This document shows positions 51,545 to 55,007 of a stretch of DNA of 55,007 bases, one piece after another (position 1 is the stretch's first letter; every line of letters begins with the position of its first letter). Location of the stretch: the NCBI RefSeq assembly GCF_022829725.1, contig NZ_JAKSYG010000065.1, positions 1 through 55,007 of the forward strand, written 5' to 3'. This DNA is from Methylobacterium sp. E-005. GTDB taxonomy: Bacteria; Pseudomonadota; Alphaproteobacteria; Rhizobiales; Beijerinckiaceae. The notes below the pieces were generated by a model. That model was not told where the DNA came from. It made no database searches and worked only from the letters and a program-made list of their open reading frames with translations. The translations under genes and the position numbers were made by a program.

Positions 51545-51576
51545 AACATATGTTTCCTTTTGCGCTAACATATGTT
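51545..51576. promoter_or_regulatory. Twin AACATATGTT palindromes
   Basis: Two identical perfect 10-bp palindromes AACATATGTT lie at 51545-51554 and 51567-51576, 22 bases apart start to start, about two helical turns, so both face the same side of DNA. They are AT-rich in a GC-rich gap of 288 bases between the C26 hydrolase and the YcgG gene. This is a good candidate for a cooperative repressor or activator site; the regulator is unknown. Confidence 0.5.
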
Positions 51577-51770
51577 CATCCCCCTGCGCTCAGTCGAAAA
51601 AATCCTTGCTGCTCGCGGTCAATGCTTGCGCCGCCGAGATTTGAATCACCACATCCTGTGGACGACCTGTCGCAGCGCGGAACAGAGCGCGGATGATCGG
51701 GTTGCCGGAGTCCCGCACCTAAGCTGCCTCCGCGCGTGGCAGCCTTGCGCAGAATACGGGCACGGACCGC

Positions 51771-52535
51771 ATGCAGTTTCCCCGCGACGACCGAGAGCAC
51801 CCCCGTGCCGAGGCCTTCCGCGACTTCATTCGCAACCCGCCCTTTCCCTGCGTCGGCGCCAAGTCGGCGCTGTCGCGTGGGCGCATGACCATCGTGGTCG
51901 CCCGGGACATCACCTCGGGTTGGGATGACATGCGGATCTATCCGGCTTTGCTCGCCTTCGTGGCGCGCTACCGGCTGAATCCGGACCTGTTCCAGAGCTT
52001 TGCGGTGGTGTTCGAGGGTCCGGGCAACCTCTCGGAGGAGGGGTTCGAGCAGAATCTCTGGGCCCGGGCGCAATCGCTCACCGACAAGGACGCGTGGCTC
52101 GGCCAGCCGCACGACACCCGCGTGGCGGACGATCCCGACAACCCGCACTTCTCCCTGAGCTTCGGCGGCGAGGCGTTCTTCGTGGTCGGCCTCCACCCGA
52201 ACGCCAGTCGCCCGGCGCGGCGCTTCTCCTCCCCGGTGCTGGTCTTCAACCTGCATGCCCAGTTCGAGCGGCTGCGCGCGGAGGGCCGCTACGAGAAGCT
52301 GCGCGCCTCGATCCTGGAGCGCGATCAGGCGCTCGCCGGCAGCGTGAACCCGATGCTGGCGCGCCATGGCGAGGCCTCGGAGGCCCGCCAGTACAGCGGC
52401 CGCTTGGTCGGGCCGGACTGGCGCTGCCCGCTCCAGGGGCGCCAAGAGCAGAAGCCCGACGCCGGAAAACCCAACACGGCTTGGCATCCGCCGACCCTGC
52501 CCCTCGATCTGTCCCTGCCGGGAACCGGGGCCTGA
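51771..52535 (+). CDS. YqcI/YcgG family protein
   Basis: The 254-residue protein matches the YqcI/YcgG family, with FRDFIRNPPFPCVGAKSALS at the start (conserved FPC), DDPDNPHFSLSFGGEAFFVV and GLHPNASRPARRF in the middle. A C-terminal GRLVGPDWRCPLQG bears another Cys. The fold and chemistry are not established; the conserved Cys and His residues hint at metal or haem binding. The DUF1989 gene follows 58 bases downstream in the same direction, so they may be co-expressed. Confidence 0.85.
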   Translation: MQFPRDDREHPRAEAFRDFIRNPPFPCVGAKSALSRGRMTIVVARDITSGWDDMRIYPALLAFVARYRLNPDLFQSFAVVFEGPGNLSEEGFEQNLWARAQSLTDKDAWLGQPHDTRVADDPDNPHFSLSFGGEAFFVVGLHPNASRPARRFSSPVLVFNLHAQFERLRAEGRYEKLRASILERDQALAGSVNPMLARHGEASEARQYSGRLVGPDWRCPLQGRQEQKPDAGKPNTAWHPPTLPLDLSLPGTGA

Positions 52536-52593
52536 AGCGGGCGCTTGGGGCGGGGATGGGCGTGCGGGAGCGGATGGCGTGAGCGAAGGCAGC

Positions 52594-53190
52594 ATGGGTC
52601 AGACGGCAACGCAGCGGATCGCGCCGCGCTCGGGGGTCGCCTTCACCCTCGACCGGGGTCAGCGCCTCACGGTGATCGATCCGACCGGCGAGCAGGTGGC
52701 CGATCTGGTGGCCTATAACCGCCACGACACGGGCGAGGTGATCTCGTCCGGGCGGACCCTCGACTATGCCAGCCGGATCTATCTCACCACCGGCGACCCG
52801 CTCTACTCGAACCGCTCGAACGTGCTGTTGCGCATCGTCGAGGACACAGTGGGGCGGCACGATTTCCTGCTGACCCCGTGCTCGGCCGACACGTTCCGGA
52901 TCATCTACGGCGACACCGATCCGCATCGGGGCTGCTTCGGCAACCTCGCGGCGGCGCTCGCTCCCTACGGCATCGCGCCGGACGCGATCCCGGTGGCGTT
53001 CAACTGCTTCATGAACGTGCCGATCGACAGCGCGACCGGTGCGCTCACCGTCGAGCCGCCGCTGAGTCGGGCCGGGGACCGGATCGTCTTCGTGGCCGAA
53101 ACCGACCTGATCATCGGCCTGACCGCCTGCTCGGCCCTGCAGTCGAACAACGGCAGCTTCAAGCCGATCGACTACCGGGTCGAGGGCTGA
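52594..53190 (+). CDS. DUF1989 (urea carboxylase-associated) family protein
   Basis: The 198-residue protein has the DUF1989 pattern: RIAPRSGVAFTLDRGQRLTV, EQVADLVAYN, SRIYLTTGDPLYSNRSNVLL, then DPHRGCFGNLAAAL and FNCFMNVPID. The conserved Cys and His residues suggest a metal site. Members are encoded with urea carboxylase or guanidine-degradation genes in many bacteria. Here the neighbours are YcgG and a C26 hydrolase, not urea carboxylase. ATG 52594 was chosen; GTG 52579 would add five residues. Confidence 0.85.
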   Translation: MGQTATQRIAPRSGVAFTLDRGQRLTVIDPTGEQVADLVAYNRHDTGEVISSGRTLDYASRIYLTTGDPLYSNRSNVLLRIVEDTVGRHDFLLTPCSADTFRIIYGDTDPHRGCFGNLAAALAPYGIAPDAIPVAFNCFMNVPIDSATGALTVEPPLSRAGDRIVFVAETDLIIGLTACSALQSNNGSFKPIDYRVEG

Positions 53191-53576
53191 CGGATCCGCG
53201 CGAGCGGTCCCCGCGGCAGGGGATGCCGTTGAGCGGAGGGCTTGGAACCGCTTCCGGTGCCCCTGCGACCGGTGAAGGCACGAAACCAAGCCGCGATTCT
53301 TGTCATGGAGCGCTGGCACCGACGGCAAGCGTACGACGACTAGAATTTGATATTTAATCCAGATTAGGGGCTGGCGATCCTCAGTTTACATCGAGCCAAA
53401 CCGGAACGACGGATCGAAGCATCATCATACGATCGTCATCCGCCGCAAGCCCGCACCAATGTTTGCCATTTACTAACCTGAATAGCCGAGCTTCACTCGG
53501 CCCAGCGAATCGGCGGTCCGTCCCGACCCGATGCGGGTGGCTCGACGGCCATCGCCGTCCTCGTTTCGGTGCTCGG
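53191..53576. other. Non-coding gap before the chemoreceptor gene
   Basis: The 386 bases hold an AT-richer patch around 53340-53375 (GATATTTAATCC) that could be promoter DNA for the chemoreceptor. No clear terminator or repeat was seen. A minus-strand ORF from 53728 to 53381 crosses the chemoreceptor start and is probably a shadow. Confidence 0.45.
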
Positions 53577-55007
53577 ATGACCCTCACGCAGACACCCCGG
53601 ACGTACGCCCGCAGCAGCGCGCCCTGGCGGAGCCTCGCGAACCTCAAGCTACGCCACAAGCTCGCGGCGGTGATGGCCCTGGTGGTCATCGCCATGGGCG
53701 CCCTGAGCACCCTCAGCTTCCTCGACATCCGGTCCTCGGCGCTGGAGGATCGGGAACTGATGATCCGCCGCCTCGCCGAGGTGGCCCAGAGCCTCGTCGT
53801 CCATTACGAGGCGCTGGCCAAATCGGGCCAGATGTCCACCGAGGCGGCCCAGCAGGCCACGCTGACAGCGATCAGCGCCCTGCGCTTCGGCAGCGAGGAT
53901 TACTTCTTCGTCCTGTCCTCGGACGGAAAACTGATCGCCAACGCCTTCAACGCCAAGAACGTCGGCAAGCAGGTCCTGGATCAGACCGACATCCCCGGCG
54001 GCAAGCGCTACTTCGCCGAGATGGTCGAGACCGCCAAGCGCGACGGCTCGGGCGTCGTGAATTACATGAAGCCACGGCCCGGCGGGACCGAGCCGGTCGA
54101 AAAGATCGCCAGCGTGCAGATGTTCAAGCCCTGGGGCTGGATCATCGCCACCGGCCTCTATCGCGACGACGTCTACGCGGATGTGCGCGCCCGTGCGACC
54201 ACGATCGCGCTCTGGTCCGCCGGCCTCGCCCTGCCGGTCCTGGCCCTGCTCCTCCTCATCGGCAACGGCCTGTCGCGCCCGATCATCCGCCTGACCGCCG
54301 CGATGCGCGGCCTCGCCGAGGGCGATCTCGCGGTCGCGGTAGCGGATCAGCAGCGCGGCGACGAGGTCGGCGCGATGGCCCGCGCCGTGCAGGTCTTCAA
54401 AGACGCGCTGATCGCCAAGCGCGCCGCCGATGCCGCCGCCGTGGCGGAGAACGAGGCCAAGATGCGCCGCGCGCAGGTGCTGGACGCGGTCACCGCCCGG
54501 TTCGACGCACAGGTCAGCGCGCTGACGCAGGGTCTGGCCTCGGCCGCCGTTGAGATGGAGGCCACCGCTCAGGAGATGACGCGCACCGCCGCCCGCACCA
54601 CCGAGCAGTCGGTGCGCGTGAGCGCGGCCTCGGAGCAGACGTCGAGCAACGTCCAGACCGTGGCGGCCGCGAGCGAAGAGATGTCGGCCTCGATCCAGGA
54701 AATCGCGACCCGGGTCACCCAATCCTCGTCGATGGCCGATCGGGCCAGCACCGACGTCGCCCGGACCAACGCGCTGATGCAGGTCCTGGCCCGGGGGACG
54801 GAGCAGATCAGCGAGGTGATGGGCCTGATCGCCGGGATCGCCGGGCAGACCAACCTGCTTGCCCTCAACGCCACCATCGAGGCGGCCCGGGCGGGCGAGG
54901 CCGGCAAGGGGTTCGCGGTTGTGGCAGGCGAAGTGAAGGCCCTCGCCGCGCAGACCGCCAAGGCGACCGAGACGATCGCCGGCCAGATCGCGGCGATCCA
55001 GGGCGAG
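53577..55007 (+). CDS. Methyl-accepting chemotaxis protein, partial (C-terminus beyond window)
   Basis: The reading frame is open from ATG 53577 to the window end (477 codons). It shows an N-terminal membrane helix (about 30-49), a single-Cache type periplasmic domain (about 50-195; [20 protein letters not shown] then [17 protein letters not shown]), a second helix (about 205-226), a HAMP region (about 228-280) and the start of the signalling domain. The hairpin tip [20 protein letters not shown] with [15 protein letters not shown] is intact. Small-molecule sensing such as organic acids is typical of this Cache class; the ligand is unknown. Confidence 0.93.
   Translation, partial: MTLTQTPRTYARSSAPWRSLANLKLRHKLAAVMALVVIAMGALSTLSFLDIRSSALEDRELMIRRLAEVAQSLVVHYEALAKSGQMSTEAAQQATLTAISALRFGSEDYFFVLSSDGKLIANAFNAKNVGKQVLDQTDIPGGKRYFAEMVETAKRDGSGVVNYMKPRPGGTEPVEKIASVQMFKPWGWIIATGLYRDDVYADVRARATTIALWSAGLALPVLALLLLIGNGLSRPIIRLTAAMRGLAEGDLAVAVADQQRGDEVGAMARAVQVFKDALIAKRAADAAAVAENEAKMRRAQVLDAVTARFDAQVSALTQGLASAAVEMEATAQEMTRTAARTTEQSVRVSAASEQTSSNVQTVAAASEEMSASIQEIATRVTQSSSMADRASTDVARTNALMQVLARGTEQISEVMGLIAGIAGQTNLLALNATIEAARAGEAGKGFAVVAGEVKALAAQTAKATETIAGQIAAIQGE

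Noticed and set aside
53381..53728. 115-aa minus-strand ORF
   Set aside because: It overlaps the start of the chemoreceptor gene on the other strand, with no ribosome site or known motif; probably a shadow.

Overview
The window is high-GC chromosomal DNA from an aerobic anoxygenic phototrophic alphaproteobacterium, most likely Methylobacteriaceae (Methylobacterium type). This rests on a bacteriochlorophyll and reaction-centre cluster with the oxygen-dependent cyclase AcsF, a C4-pathway ALA synthase (HemA), the light/redox regulators AerR and PpsR, an adjacent divK-pleD cell-cycle pair and many alphaproteobacterial conserved families. The genus is an inference from gene content and style; no rRNA gene is present.

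Positions 1-20,000 hold mostly housekeeping genes: periplasmic msrA, a lone trpB, a ComEA-like helix-hairpin-helix protein, an ABC exporter, an EipB/DUF1849 envelope protein, DUF3572, divK, pleD, an MgtC-type membrane protein, DUF2252, accA coupled to a DUF1796 gene, a frameshifted DUF1640 relic, a DUF47-Pit phosphate pair, a divergent lysR-MFS pair, an L,D-transpeptidase lipoprotein, a dienelactone hydrolase and a 57-residue YqaE/Pmp3 peptide. Positions 20,077-21,200 form a decayed, visibly AT-richer patch with a truncated XRE-like ORF and a LuxR-type quorum-sensing regulator broken by frameshift.

Positions 21,242-50,441 are dominated by a photosynthesis sub-cluster. Leftward: aerR-ppsR, then bchG - BCD-family transporter - bchP - tspO - 119-aa membrane protein, followed by a tri-haem cytochrome c. 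Rightward: bchF-N-B-H-L-M - lhaA - puhA-B-C - 98-aa protein - acsF - puhE, then hemA, bchI, bchD and bchO. Most neighbours overlap by 1-4 bases, implying translational coupling. The cluster supplies ALA, Mg chelation, methylation, ring-E cyclisation, dark protochlorophyllide reduction, 3-vinyl hydration, esterification and tail reduction, plus the H subunit and assembly factors. bchCXYZ, crt and puf genes are absent, so the photosynthesis genes must be split over at least two loci.

Regulatory DNA is visible. A TGT-N12-ACA PpsR-type site overlaps a TTGACA element immediately before bchG. An 18-base-arm near-perfect inverted repeat contains a TTGACA before bchF. Smaller palindromes lie in the aerR leader and the aerR-ppsR gap. 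Three families of GC-rich intergenic palindromic repeats are scattered through the window. One copy has been captured in frame by bchM and supplies about 65 C-terminal residues; another separates bchI from bchD.

Positions 50,442-55,007 hold a class-I glutamine amidotransferase-like hydrolase (PuuD/peptidase C26), a YqcI/YcgG protein, a DUF1989 protein and the first 477 codons of a methyl-accepting chemotaxis protein that runs off the window.
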